From an uncultured Lachnospiraceae bacterium (GTDB lineage: Bacteria > Bacillota > Clostridia > Lachnospirales > Lachnospiraceae): a stretch of DNA of 54,245 bases. Below the pieces are notes generated by a model that saw nothing but the letters and a program-made list of their open reading frames with translations, was not told where the DNA came from and ran no database searches. The position numbers were made by a program, and so were the translations under genes. Below are positions 1 through 8,339 of this stretch, one piece after another; the stretch's first letter is position 1, and each line of letters opens with the position of its first letter. The stretch covers positions 1 to 54,245 of the forward strand of contig CAKRHW010000013.1 in the NCBI GenBank assembly GCA_934339365.1. The letters run 5' to 3'.

Positions 1-56
1 CGGTGAGGGGTTATTTTAATTTAGCAACAAAAAAATGTCGTATTTATGAGGATTAT

Positions 57-73
57 GGCGTTTCGCAAACGCC
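57..73 (+). other. Small hairpin upstream of pepF
   Basis: GGCGTTT and AAACGCC form a 7-bp stem with a 3-base loop. No T-run follows, so it is more likely a 5' leader hairpin or the end of an upstream unit than a complete terminator. The pepF ribosome site (GGAGG, 94-98) lies 20 bases downstream. Confidence 0.35.
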
Positions 74-106
74 TAATAGTTGTAAAGAAAAACGGAGGTA
101 AGTGGA

Positions 107-1891
107 ATGAAACGAAAGGAAGTTGATGCAAAGTATCAATGGAATATGACAGATATTTATGCAGAGGATTCTTTATGGGAAAAGGATTACGAAATCCTAG
201 AGGAAGAACAGAAAAAGGCAGAAAATTTTCAGGGAACACTTGCAGAGTCTCCAAAGCAGCTGTCTGATTTTTTAGAATTTAGTGATGCAATGGAAGAACG
301 CATGGAGAAGGTATATATTTATGCCAATCAAAAGCTTCATGAAGATATGGCACTTGATATTTACCAGGCAATGGCTGCAAAGGCAGATGATATTATGGTA
401 AAGATTTCAGGTGCACTGGCATTTGCGGAACCTGAAATTTTACAGATGGAAGAGACAACTCTTCGAAACTGGATGGAAAAAGATGCCGGAGTTCGCCGTT
501 ATGAGAAGTATTTGTCTGATTTATTAGAGAGAAAACCACATGTGTTAGAAACGAAGATGGAACAGCTTTTAGCACAGACCGGAACCATGAGCAGTGCACC
601 AAAGGACACTTTTATGATGTTTAACAATGCGGATGCAAAATTTGCACCTGCAGAAGATGAAAATGGAAAGAAGCATACAGTGACGCATGGGACATTTACG
701 ACATTATTATCAAGTACAGACCGGACACTTCGTAAGAATGCATTTGCATCCATGTATGAGGAATTTGGCAGCTATCGCAATACATTAGCGGCGATGTTTC
801 AGGCAAATGTAAAGCAAGATGCATTTTATGCCAAAGTACGAAATTATGATTCTTCCAGACAGATGCATTTAAGTAACAGCCAGATTCCGGAGAGCGTCTA
901 TGATCAGCTGATTGATACTGTACATGAGCGGATGGATTTGATGTATCGCTATGTGGCACTGAGAAAACGTGCATTGCAGTTAGAAGAAGTGCATATGTAT
1001 GATTTATATGCACCAATGGTAGCGGATGCAGAGATTAAGGTTACTTATGAGGAAGCAAAACAGATGGTCAAAGAAGGCCTGGCACCGATGGGTGAGGAAT
1101 ATTTGTCACATTTGCAGGAAGGATTCGATCATGGATGGATTGATGTATACGAAAATGAAGGAAAACGTAGTGGTGCATATTCCTGGGGACCATATGGGGT
1201 ACATCCTTATGTCTTAATGAATTTTCAGGGAAAATTAAACGATGTCTTTACGCTAGCACATGAAATGGGGCATGCCTTACATTCGTATTATTCTAATCAT
1301 GCACAGCCATACCATCTTGCAGGATATAAGATTTTTGTCGCCGAAGTTGCATCAACCTGTAATGAGTCATTGTTGATTCATCATTTGCTTCAGACAACCA
1401 TAGACAAGAAGCAGAGAGCATATTTTATTAACTATTTCTTAGAGCAGTTTAAGGGAACGTTATACAGACAGACGATGTTTGCAGAGTTTGAACGAAAGGT
1501 TCACCAGATGGTAAAAGATGGAGAAGCATTGACAGCGTCTAATCTCTGTCAGATTTATTACGAATTAAATCAACTCTATTTTGGAAAGGATATCGTGATT
1601 GACAGAGAGATTGAAATGGAATGGGCAAGAATTCCACATTTTTACACACCATTTTATGTGTACCAGTATGCAACCGGTTTTTCAGCGGCGATTGCACTGT
1701 CTAAGAATATCTTAGAAAATGGAGAACGTGCAGTGAAGGATTATGTTCAGTTTCTGAAGGGAGGCGGTTCGAAAGATCCGATTTCACTGTTAAAGATTGC
1801 AGGAGTTGATATGTCAAAGAAGGATCCGGTAGAAAAGGCATTAGACGTATTTGCAGAATTGTTAGACGACTTTGAAGAGACTTTATCATAA
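107..1891 (+). CDS. pepF: Oligoendopeptidase F (M3B zinc peptidase)
   Basis: This is a cytoplasmic zinc metallopeptidase of family M3B that cleaves short oligopeptides, usually after transporter uptake. At 594 residues it has the normal PepF length. The zinc signature HEMGH lies near residues 385-389 inside a TLAHEMGHALHSYYS block, and the downstream glutamate motif is in the segment FVAEVASTCNE. The ATG at 107 follows a GGAGG site at 94-98 with 8-base spacing. No signal peptide is visible. The downstream neighbours are an ABC-transporter remnant and a glycosidase, so no peptide-uptake operon is preserved here. The family call is secure; the exact peptide preference cannot be read from sequence. 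Confidence 0.96.
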   Translation: MKRKEVDAKYQWNMTDIYAEDSLWEKDYEILEEEQKKAENFQGTLAESPKQLSDFLEFSDAMEERMEKVYIYANQKLHEDMALDIYQAMAAKADDIMVKISGALAFAEPEILQMEETTLRNWMEKDAGVRRYEKYLSDLLERKPHVLETKMEQLLAQTGTMSSAPKDTFMMFNNADAKFAPAEDENGKKHTVTHGTFTTLLSSTDRTLRKNAFASMYEEFGSYRNTLAAMFQANVKQDAFYAKVRNYDSSRQMHLSNSQIPESVYDQLIDTVHERMDLMYRYVALRKRALQLEEVHMYDLYAPMVADAEIKVTYEEAKQMVKEGLAPMGEEYLSHLQEGFDHGWIDVYENEGKRSGAYSWGPYGVHPYVLMNFQGKLNDVFTLAHEMGHALHSYYSNHAQPYHLAGYKIFVAEVASTCNESLLIHHLLQTTIDKKQRAYFINYFLEQFKGTLYRQTMFAEFERKVHQMVKDGEALTASNLCQIYYELNQLYFGKDIVIDREIEMEWARIPHFYTPFYVYQYATGFSAAIALSKNILENGERAVKDYVQFLKGGGSKDPISLLKIAGVDMSKKDPVEKALDVFAELLDDFEETLS

Positions 1892-1918
1892 AAAGGAAAG
1901 GACAGGTGTGAAAAAAGA

Positions 1919-2083
1919 GTGCAGAAACTAGTGATTAAAGACTTAAGAAAAAATTTCGAGAATAAAGAGGTATTAAACGGTGCATCAAAGACCTTTGAGA
2001 AGGGAAAGATTTATGTGCTGGTTGCACTTGTACTGGTTTCAAAATTTGCACCGAAAACATTCTGGATTCGCAGTGGTTCATAA
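1919..2083 (+). pseudogene. Remnant of an ABC transporter: ATPase start fused to a membrane-protein end
   Basis: A 54-codon frame begins at GTG 1919. Its first about 33 residues (LVIKDLRKNFENKEVLNG, then EKGKIYVL) read like the first strand and A-loop region of an ABC ATPase, where a Walker A loop should follow at once. Instead the frame jumps to a hydrophobic stretch (VALVLVSKFAPKTFW) resembling a membrane-protein tail and stops. Walker A, the signature motif, Walker B and the permease body are all missing. The simplest reading is one internal deletion that joined the start of an ATPase gene to the end of a permease gene. Whether the short peptide is made is unknown. Confidence 0.6.
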
Positions 2084-2107
2084 GAACAGAAAGAGAAGGT
2101 GATAATT

Positions 2108-3424
2108 ATGTGGTATGAAGAGAGTATTTTTTATCAGATTTATCCATTAGGATTTACAGGAGCACCAAAGGAAAATGACGGGGTAACTGTAAACCGGATA
2201 GAAAAAGTAAAAGAGTGGATTCCCCACCTGAAGCAGTTAGGAATCAATGCAGTTTATTTTTCGCCGATATTTGAGTCTGACAGACATGGATATGATACAA
2301 GAGATTATCAGAAGATTGACTGCCGGTTAGGAACAAATGAGGATTTTGCAGACGTTGCAAAAGCACTTCACAAAGAAGGAATCCGAATCGTTTTAGACGG
2401 TGTATTCAATCATGTGGGACGAGGATTTTTCGCATTTCAGGATGTTTTGGTGAAAAGACAGAATTCAAAGTACAAAGACTGGTTTCATATTGATTTTAAC
2501 CGTAATTCGAATTACAATGACGGACTCTGGTATGAAGGCTGGGAAGGTCATTATGAACTGGTAAAATTAAATCTGTCTAATGATGAAGTGGTAAATTATC
2601 TGTTTGATTCTATCCGTAAGTGGGTAAAACTTTGGGATATCGATGGACTGCGTTTAGATGTGGCATATTGTTTAGACAAGAATTTTCTGAAAAAATTAAG
2701 ACATTTTTGTGACTGCGAATTGGGTAAGAAGGATTTCTTCCTGGTTGGAGAAGTTCTTTTTGGAGATTATAACCAGATAGCCAATCAGGAAATGTGTCAC
2801 AGTGTAACAAATTATGAATGTTACAAAGGTCTGTATTCAAGTTTTAACAGTAAAAATATGTTTGAAATCTCCCATTCTTTAGCAAGACAGTTTGGAACAG
2901 AAAACTGGTGCATTTATCGGGGAAAACATTTTTTGAGTTTTGTGGATAATCATGATGTCAGCAGAGTTGCTTCCATCTTAGAAAACAGAAATGATGTGCC
3001 ACTGATTTATGCGGTTTTATTTGGAATGCCAGGTATCCCATGTATTTATTACGGAAGTGAATGGGCGGCAAAAGGAGAAAAAGCACAGGGCGATGATGCA
3101 CTGCGGCCTTCTTTTGAAAAACCAGAGTGGAATGGATTAACAAGTTATCTTCAGAAACTGATTCAGATTAGAAAGGAACATGAAGTTCTTACGCAGGCAA
3201 GTTACCGGGCAGCACTATTAACGAATGAACAGCTTGTGATTGCACGCGAAGGGGAAGAAGAAACACTGTATATCGGTGTGAATATCACAGACCGCGAATA
3301 TGAGATTCCGGCTGGAAAATTAGGAAATGGCAAGGTTACAGAATTGTTGACACAAGAAGAAAGAAGTTTAGATGAAACAATTATCATGCCAGAATACGGA
3401 GTATTTATTTTACAGAAAAAATAA
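2108..3424 (+). CDS. GH13 alpha-glucosidase / maltodextrin-degrading enzyme
   Basis: This is an alpha-amylase-family (GH13) hydrolase, probably acting on maltodextrins inside the cell because there is no signal peptide. All four conserved regions are visible: DGVFNHVG (from about residue 97), GLRLDVA with the nucleophile Asp near 184, GEVLFG with the acid/base Glu near 215, and FVDNHD with the transition-state Asp near 283. At 438 residues it is a compact catalytic barrel with a short C-terminal beta domain and no N-terminal CBM34 module, unlike classical neopullulanases. A longer frame starts at GTG 2099, but ATG 2108 is preferred because AGAAGG (2094-2099) sits 8 bases upstream. Specificity (maltogenic, neopullulanase-like or alpha-glucosidase) is not resolved. 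No sugar transporter is adjacent. Confidence 0.9.
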   Translation: MWYEESIFYQIYPLGFTGAPKENDGVTVNRIEKVKEWIPHLKQLGINAVYFSPIFESDRHGYDTRDYQKIDCRLGTNEDFADVAKALHKEGIRIVLDGVFNHVGRGFFAFQDVLVKRQNSKYKDWFHIDFNRNSNYNDGLWYEGWEGHYELVKLNLSNDEVVNYLFDSIRKWVKLWDIDGLRLDVAYCLDKNFLKKLRHFCDCELGKKDFFLVGEVLFGDYNQIANQEMCHSVTNYECYKGLYSSFNSKNMFEISHSLARQFGTENWCIYRGKHFLSFVDNHDVSRVASILENRNDVPLIYAVLFGMPGIPCIYYGSEWAAKGEKAQGDDALRPSFEKPEWNGLTSYLQKLIQIRKEHEVLTQASYRAALLTNEQLVIAREGEEETLYIGVNITDREYEIPAGKLGNGKVTELLTQEERSLDETIIMPEYGVFILQKK

Positions 3425-3492
3425 AAGAATAAGGTAATCTCGTGTTTTTGACGTTTTACAAAAGTCGAATGTTAACAGGGAGATGCAAAATG

Positions 3493-3538
3493 GGGCTGCC
3501 ACTTTAATTTGGATGAAACATCATTAAAGTGACAGCCC
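3493..3538. terminator. Bidirectional terminator between convergent genes
   Basis: Two 16-base arms (3493-3508 and 3523-3538) pair with a single mismatch around a 14-base loop. They lie between the stop of the glycosidase and the stop of the convergent minus-strand gene. The mismatch becomes a G-U wobble on the minus strand. Flanking T-rich sequence exists on both sides but is not a clean U-run. Confidence 0.65.
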
Positions 3539-3540
3539 TG

Positions 3541-4164
3541 TTAGGAATTATTTTCGAGAATGAAAAGGAAAGTAAAGCTTATTTTTCCGTCTTTTTCCAC
3601 ATTATGAATCGAACCATGATATTTTAATAAAATCTCATCGAGATAAGATGGAAGTGGAGATGGTGGAGCGAAAGGGGCGGTAATGGAACCGGCTAAGCAG
3701 GCTTTGCGGTATTTTAAAATAAAATCAAGTTCCTTGTGTTTTCCAGATTCTGCTTTCTCCATATAATAATTCAGAATAGAAGAAAAGAAGACCTGCATAT
3801 CAAAGGGGTCCATAGAAATATTCGCAGGGAGCTGAAAATCTGTATGAATCTGAATTCCATGGTCTTTTGCTTCCATCAGTTTCGATGTGATGACGGCATC
3901 AAAAACCGGATTCTCTGTATTAACCAGCCAGGGCGAAGGGAAAAGATGTTCTGCAAATGTATCAATGTAATCAAGGACTTCTTTTTTTGTTCCATACTCC
4001 ATTAAACTCTGAATAGCAAATAAATGATTACGGATATCATGCCGGAAATGGCGAAGCTCTGTTAAAAGTTCCTGATTCGCCTGATTATGCTTCACCTGGG
4101 CATTTAATTGTTCCTTGCATAAGTGTAATTCTTTCTCTAAAGTCTTTGTTTTTGAAAAAATCAT
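3541..4164 (-). CDS. Soluble histidine-kinase-like protein (SpoB/AgrC-type H-box, degenerate ATPase)
   Basis: A 207-residue protein starts with a predicted coiled coil (about residues 5-35) leading into HFRHDIRNHL near residue 40. This resembles the phospho-acceptor helix of AgrC/CitA-type kinases and Spo0B-like phosphotransferases. The C-terminal half is the size of a GHKL ATPase domain, but the N-box appears as ILNYYMEKAE instead of the usual NNA-E pattern, and clear G-boxes are missing. There is no membrane or sensor domain and no response regulator nearby. It may be a phosphotransferase or a regulator that binds another kinase. The start is ATG 4164, behind GGAAAGGGG; an in-frame TTG at 4185 would place the ribosome site inside the gene. 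It is divergent from the c-di-GMP gene. Confidence 0.6.
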   Translation of the reverse strand: MIFSKTKTLEKELHLCKEQLNAQVKHNQANQELLTELRHFRHDIRNHLFAIQSLMEYGTKKEVLDYIDTFAEHLFPSPWLVNTENPVFDAVITSKLMEAKDHGIQIHTDFQLPANISMDPFDMQVFFSSILNYYMEKAESGKHKELDFILKYRKACLAGSITAPFAPPSPLPSYLDEILLKYHGSIHNVEKDGKISFTFLFILENNS

Positions 4165-4199
4165 GATAAACCCCTTTCCTGACAATTCTTTTTAGATTT

Positions 4200-4228
4200 A
4201 TTGTAAAAAAAAACTATGAATATGTCAA
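4200..4228 (-). promoter_or_regulatory. Sigma-A promoter of the histidine-kinase-like gene
   Basis: On the minus strand a consensus -35 TTGACA (4228-4223) is followed after 17 bases by TACAAT (4205-4200). The spacer contains a run of eight T. The start point should fall near 4193, about 30 bases before the ATG. Confidence 0.7.
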
Positions 4229-4243
4229 ATAATGTTTTATAAT
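4215..4243 (+). promoter_or_regulatory. Possible promoter of the GGDEF-EAL gene, overlapping the divergent promoter
   Basis: TATAAT at 4238-4243 is a perfect -10; the best -35 at 17-base spacing is TATGAA (4215-4220), which is poor. The -35 of the divergent minus-strand promoter lies inside this spacer, so the two promoters could compete or be co-controlled. Confidence 0.4.
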
Positions 4244-4307
4244 AAAAAGGAAAGAAATGAAAACAACCCAAAAGAAATGAATTTTAAGAAAGAAATGAGA
4301 AGCGAAA

Positions 4308-7244
4308 ATGAAAAAAACAACGATGAGAAGAGCATTGCTTCTGGCAATGCTATTGCTGTCGCTTATGACAGCGGGAATGCTTCCTGCTCTTACGGCCAAT
4401 GCGAATCAGGAACAACAGAGTCAGCAGAGGATTGTAAAGGTGGGACTTTTGCAATATCCATTATTTCTCTATCAGGATGAAGAGGGAAAGTATAGTGGGT
4501 ATGCATATGAATATTTGAATGACATATCTGAGAGGAATGACTGGAAGTATGAATTTGTAAAGGGTTCCTGGAAGGAACTGTACAGTCAGTTTCAAGAAGG
4601 TAAGATTGACATTCTTCCGTCTGCGCAATATGGGGCAGATGCATCCGATGACGTAGCATTTTCTAAAATTCCGATGGGAAGATGCTATGGGATGATTTGT
4701 GCACTCGATGAGAGTTGTGCATTTAATGATTTTAAGTCACTTGGTAATATGAAGATTGGGGTAATAGAAGGAAGTAACGAGATCGATGAATATCGGAATC
4801 GTTGCAATACCGCCGGTATTACACCAAAGATTCAGACATACCAGACTGTAGAAGAACAGAAGAAAGCACTTGAAGACGGCGAAATTGATGGAATCTTAAT
4901 GAATTCGATTCAGTATGAGAAGCAATATCACGTTCTTGCATCGTTTGATTATAAGGATTATTTCTTTATGGTTAAGAAGCAGAATCAGGAACTTCTGAAT
5001 CAGTTAGATGAAGCTCAGCAAAAGATTCATGAGAACAATCCTTATTATGAAGATGGATTATACAACAGATATTTTTTAGATGTATTATCCAAAGGGGATT
5101 ATTTAGATGCAGAAGAGAATCAGTACCTGTCTACTTGTGGTGAGATTAAGGTTGCAGTAGTAGATGGTGTTCCTCCGATTCATTATTTTAATGAAAAGGG
5201 AGAAGCAAAAGGGATGCCGGTAGATGTGATGGACCGCATTGCAAAATATTATGGAATGAAGGTTTCATATGTGCATGCGAAGACCTATCATGATGCCATT
5301 GATATGGTGAAGAATGGGGAAGCACAGGTTTGGGTTGCCTGTCCGAACCGTTACGAATTAAGAGATGAATTAGGTTTGAAATTTTCTACTTCTTTTATGA
5401 CACTGTATCCGCTTAAAGTTACGAACAAAGACGAAGTAACCAAGCAGCATAATCCGGTTTATGCCGTTACAGAATTTCAGAGAGATTATGAAGTAACGGA
5501 TAAGAATGCAATTTTTAAGGTATATTCTTCTTCAGAAGAGTGTTTAGAAGCGGTAGAGACAGGAAAAGCGGATGTTGCTATTTCGAATTACTATACGATT
5601 CAGTATTTAATGAAGAAGAATGATTTCTCGAATCTGTTATTTGATGATTATGAAGCAGATGGCGAGGCTGTTTCTTTTGCAGTAAGCCAGAATCAGGATT
5701 CGAGAATGTTAAAGATTCTGAATAAGGGAATCAATTATATTGGAAAAAGCGGAGTACAGGAGATTATTTATGATAACTCTGCGGAATCCACAGAAGTCAG
5801 GGTCAATAGTACATCGGTCAGTGATGATGATTCTAGAATTACAACAATTACCGGTGCCATTGGTGTATTTGGCGTGATTTTGTTATTTATCTATATCATC
5901 TTAAGACACAAAAGTGATGGTGAGATTTACCATCTAAGTTATACCGATTATATTACCGGATGCCCGAATTACGCACGATTCCGTTTAGATGCAAGTAAGA
6001 TTTTGAAGAAAAAACGGAAAGACAATTATGCACTGTTGTATTTAGATGTGCAGGACTTTAAGTTTATCAATGATTCCTTTGGTCATGTCAATGGTGATAA
6101 GCTTTTGCGTGAGATTAATAAAGCATTTGTAAAGATTTTATCAGATGGTGAAGTGGCAGCCAGAGTCAGTGCAGATCATTTTGTTGCACTGATTAAGTAC
6201 GAGAATAAGAGTGATATTCAGCGAAAACGTATGGAGATCATTAATAGTGTAATGGCAAGCAGTTTAGATAAAGAGATGTTAAAGACATTGATTTATAAGC
6301 TTGGAATCTATTGCTTAGATCCAAAGGATGACAATATTGATTTAGTAACCGACTGGGCCATTTATGCAGAGAAGACTTTGCCAAAAGAACATAAGACGAA
6401 GGCAGTTTATTTTGACGATGCCATGAGACAGACGCTGAACCGGGAAAAACAGTTAGAACAAGATCGGGTGCGTGCGTTAGAAGAACATGAATTCATTGTT
6501 TATATTCAGCCAAAGTATGATATTGAGAAGGAACGAATCTGTGGTGGAGAAGCACTGTGCAGATGGAATCATAAGGAAAGAGGATTTTTAAATCCCGGAG
6601 AATTTATTCCGTTCTTTGAAAAAACAGGATTTGTTACAAAAGTAGATCTTTATATTTTTGAAGAATTGTGTAAGCAGATGCGGGAAATGATAGACCGCAA
6701 TATTATGCCGATGCGTATTTCATGTAATTATTCCAGAAAGCAGTTAGAAGATAAGAATGCACCGGCAAAATATGAGACGATATTGAAGAAATATAATATT
6801 CCACCGGAGTTAATTGAGATTGAGTTAACAGAAGAAGGTGCTATCGCAGATATGGATAATGTGTTATATCATGCGAAGAAGTTAAAAGAAATTGGATTTC
6901 GTCTGGCACTTGACGATTTTGGAAGTGGTTACTCGTCCATCCAGCTTATTTATATGCTTCCAATTGATGTTGTGAAGTTTGATAAGAGTATTATTGATGA
7001 AATCGATGAAAATCCATTAGAACGAGAGATTATGAAAGAAATTCTTGAGATTACCAAACGTCATAATATTTCGATTATCTGGGAAGGTGTAGAACAGGTA
7101 GAACAGAAAGAATATATCAAAGAAATGGGTGGAAGATATATTCAGGGATATCTGTATGGAAAGCCAATTTCTTATGAAGATTTTATTATTAAATATGAAA
7201 ATACAAAGCAGATTCTAACAGCAGAATCGCTAAAAGATGAATAA
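4308..7244 (+). CDS. Membrane c-di-GMP phosphodiesterase with two solute-binding sensor domains, degenerate GGDEF and EAL
   Basis: This 978-residue membrane receptor probably degrades cyclic di-GMP in response to an external small molecule. Order: signal peptide (about 1-32); two family-3 solute-binding-like domains (about 40-265 and 280-490); a transmembrane helix (about 513-531); GGDEF-like domain (about 545-700); EAL domain (about 720-970). The GGDEF signature reads VSADH, so cyclase activity is unlikely, although the domain may still bind GTP. The EAL side looks active: GGEALCRW (Glu near 748), IELTEEG, LALDDFGSGYSS, VVKFDKS and WEGVEQ are all present. The ribosome site is weak (GAGAAGCG). 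Its stop overlaps a possible upstream start of the following lipoprotein gene, suggesting one transcript. The ligand is unknown; amino acids are common for this sensor family. Confidence 0.9.
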   Translation: MKKTTMRRALLLAMLLLSLMTAGMLPALTANANQEQQSQQRIVKVGLLQYPLFLYQDEEGKYSGYAYEYLNDISERNDWKYEFVKGSWKELYSQFQEGKIDILPSAQYGADASDDVAFSKIPMGRCYGMICALDESCAFNDFKSLGNMKIGVIEGSNEIDEYRNRCNTAGITPKIQTYQTVEEQKKALEDGEIDGILMNSIQYEKQYHVLASFDYKDYFFMVKKQNQELLNQLDEAQQKIHENNPYYEDGLYNRYFLDVLSKGDYLDAEENQYLSTCGEIKVAVVDGVPPIHYFNEKGEAKGMPVDVMDRIAKYYGMKVSYVHAKTYHDAIDMVKNGEAQVWVACPNRYELRDELGLKFSTSFMTLYPLKVTNKDEVTKQHNPVYAVTEFQRDYEVTDKNAIFKVYSSSEECLEAVETGKADVAISNYYTIQYLMKKNDFSNLLFDDYEADGEAVSFAVSQNQDSRMLKILNKGINYIGKSGVQEIIYDNSAESTEVRVNSTSVSDDDSRITTITGAIGVFGVILLFIYIILRHKSDGEIYHLSYTDYITGCPNYARFRLDASKILKKKRKDNYALLYLDVQDFKFINDSFGHVNGDKLLREINKAFVKILSDGEVAARVSADHFVALIKYENKSDIQRKRMEIINSVMASSLDKEMLKTLIYKLGIYCLDPKDDNIDLVTDWAIYAEKTLPKEHKTKAVYFDDAMRQTLNREKQLEQDRVRALEEHEFIVYIQPKYDIEKERICGGEALCRWNHKERGFLNPGEFIPFFEKTGFVTKVDLYIFEELCKQMREMIDRNIMPMRISCNYSRKQLEDKNAPAKYETILKKYNIPPELIEIELTEEGAIADMDNVLYHAKKLKEIGFRLALDDFGSGYSSIQLIYMLPIDVVKFDKSIIDEIDENPLEREIMKEILEITKRHNISIIWEGVEQVEQKEYIKEMGGRYIQGYLYGKPISYEDFIIKYENTKQILTAESLKDE

Positions 7245-7260
7245 AGAGATAAAAAAGAGG

Positions 7261-7293
7261 GACTGGATAGGTGAATATTTCACTTATCCAGTT
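7261..7293 (+). other. Strong intercistronic hairpin between EAL gene and lipoprotein gene
   Basis: ACTGGATAGGTGAA (7262-7275) pairs with TTCACTTATCCAGT (7279-7292) over 14 base pairs with one G-U wobble and a 3-base loop; two further wobbles extend the base. There is no U-run. It lies between the EAL stop (7244) and the lipoprotein ribosome site (about 7304), where mRNA-processing or stability hairpins are often found. Confidence 0.6.
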
Positions 7294-7314
7294 TCGCAAG
7301 AATGGAGAAGGAAA

Positions 7315-8325
7315 GTGAAAAGAAGGGTAAAAAAAGCAATACTGATCACACTGAGTGTGACGCAGGTTTTTTTATTGGGTGGTTGTGGAAGCAGTAAGAA
7401 AAAAGAAACCCAAAATCAGGTTACGCTGGTGATAGATTGGAGTCCAAATGCTGATCATGCAGGAATTTATGCGGCAAAAGAGATGGGATATTTTAAAGAT
7501 GAGGGATTGGATGTTAAGATTGAACGGCCAATCGAAGAAGGAGCAGAGAAAGAAGTAGACAGGAATAAGGCACAGTTTGGAATCTCTTATCAGGATACTC
7601 TGACTGATTACATAACAGGAGACCAGCCACTGAAGATCAAGAGTGTTGCAGCTTTAGTGCAGTACAGTACGGCAGGAATTCTTTCAAGAAAGGGAGAAGG
7701 AATGGACCGGCCAAAAGGGTTAGAAGGTAAGAAATATGCAACCTGGAACTGGAAGATTGAGAAAGCAATGATTGAAGATGTCATGACAAGTAATGCAGGA
7801 AATTACAAGAAGATGATTCAGATTCCGAATGCAGTGACGGATGAAGTAAAGGCATTACAGAATAAAGAGACCGATGCTTTATTTGTGTATTACCAGAATG
7901 CAGGAGTACTTGCAAAAAAAGAAGGACTTGAGACGGACTTTTTCCGTTTTGCAGATTATAATGAAAAGCTTGCTTATTATGCACCTGTGCTGATTGCCAA
8001 TAGTGATTATTTAAAATCCAATGGAGAACAGGCGAAAAAGGTTTTGAAAGCGATTCAAAAGGGTTATGAATACGCCATGGAACATCCAGAGGAATCTGCA
8101 AAGATTCTGTGTAAGGAGGATTCGAATTTAGAGCAGGATAAAGTAAAAGAACAGATTTCGTATCTGGCAGATGGAAAATATATTGAAAAAGGAAAAAAAT
8201 GGGGAGAGATTGATAAGGACAGATGGAATGGATTTTACCAGTGGGTGAATGAGAAGAAGCTGGCTGATTCAGAAATTCCAAAAGATGCAGCATTAGATTT
8301 ATCGTATCTTCCGAGTGAATCATAG
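7315..8325 (+). CDS. Orphan NMT1/THI5-type substrate-binding lipoprotein
   Basis: A 336-residue lipoprotein of the SsuA/ThiY (NMT1-like) solute-binding family. The signature segment LVIDWSPNADHAGIYAAKE, followed by MGYFKDEGLDV, is typical. The signal peptide ends in the lipobox LLGGC. Homologs deliver pyrimidine thiamin precursors, riboflavin, sulfonates or nitrate-like anions to ABC permeases, but no permease or ATPase lies nearby and no TPP riboswitch is visible. The frame is open from ATG 7237, which overlaps the EAL stop. GTG 7315 is preferred because GGAGAAGG (7304-7311) precedes it and gives a normal-length signal peptide, whereas the longer form would translate through a strong hairpin. 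Co-transcription with the dual-sensor EAL protein hints that it may present a ligand to that receptor (inference). Confidence 0.8.
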   Translation: MKRRVKKAILITLSVTQVFLLGGCGSSKKKETQNQVTLVIDWSPNADHAGIYAAKEMGYFKDEGLDVKIERPIEEGAEKEVDRNKAQFGISYQDTLTDYITGDQPLKIKSVAALVQYSTAGILSRKGEGMDRPKGLEGKKYATWNWKIEKAMIEDVMTSNAGNYKKMIQIPNAVTDEVKALQNKETDALFVYYQNAGVLAKKEGLETDFFRFADYNEKLAYYAPVLIANSDYLKSNGEQAKKVLKAIQKGYEYAMEHPEESAKILCKEDSNLEQDKVKEQISYLADGKYIEKGKKWGEIDKDRWNGFYQWVNEKKLADSEIPKDAALDLSYLPSES

Positions 8326-8339
8326 GAGAGGTTTAGAAC

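Noticed and set aside
4165..4307. c-di-GMP riboswitch near the EAL gene
   Set aside because: The intergenic gap is short and A/T-rich with no GEMM-like core; it is fully used by two promoters.
7237..7314. N-terminal extension of the NMT1-type lipoprotein
   Set aside because: It would place 26 charged residues before the lipoprotein signal and require translation through a strong hairpin; GTG 7315 has a better ribosome site.
7781..8323. 180-codon minus-strand frame inside the lipoprotein gene
   Set aside because: His/Ser/Pro-rich mirror of a real gene with a clear lipobox and family motif; no ribosome site.
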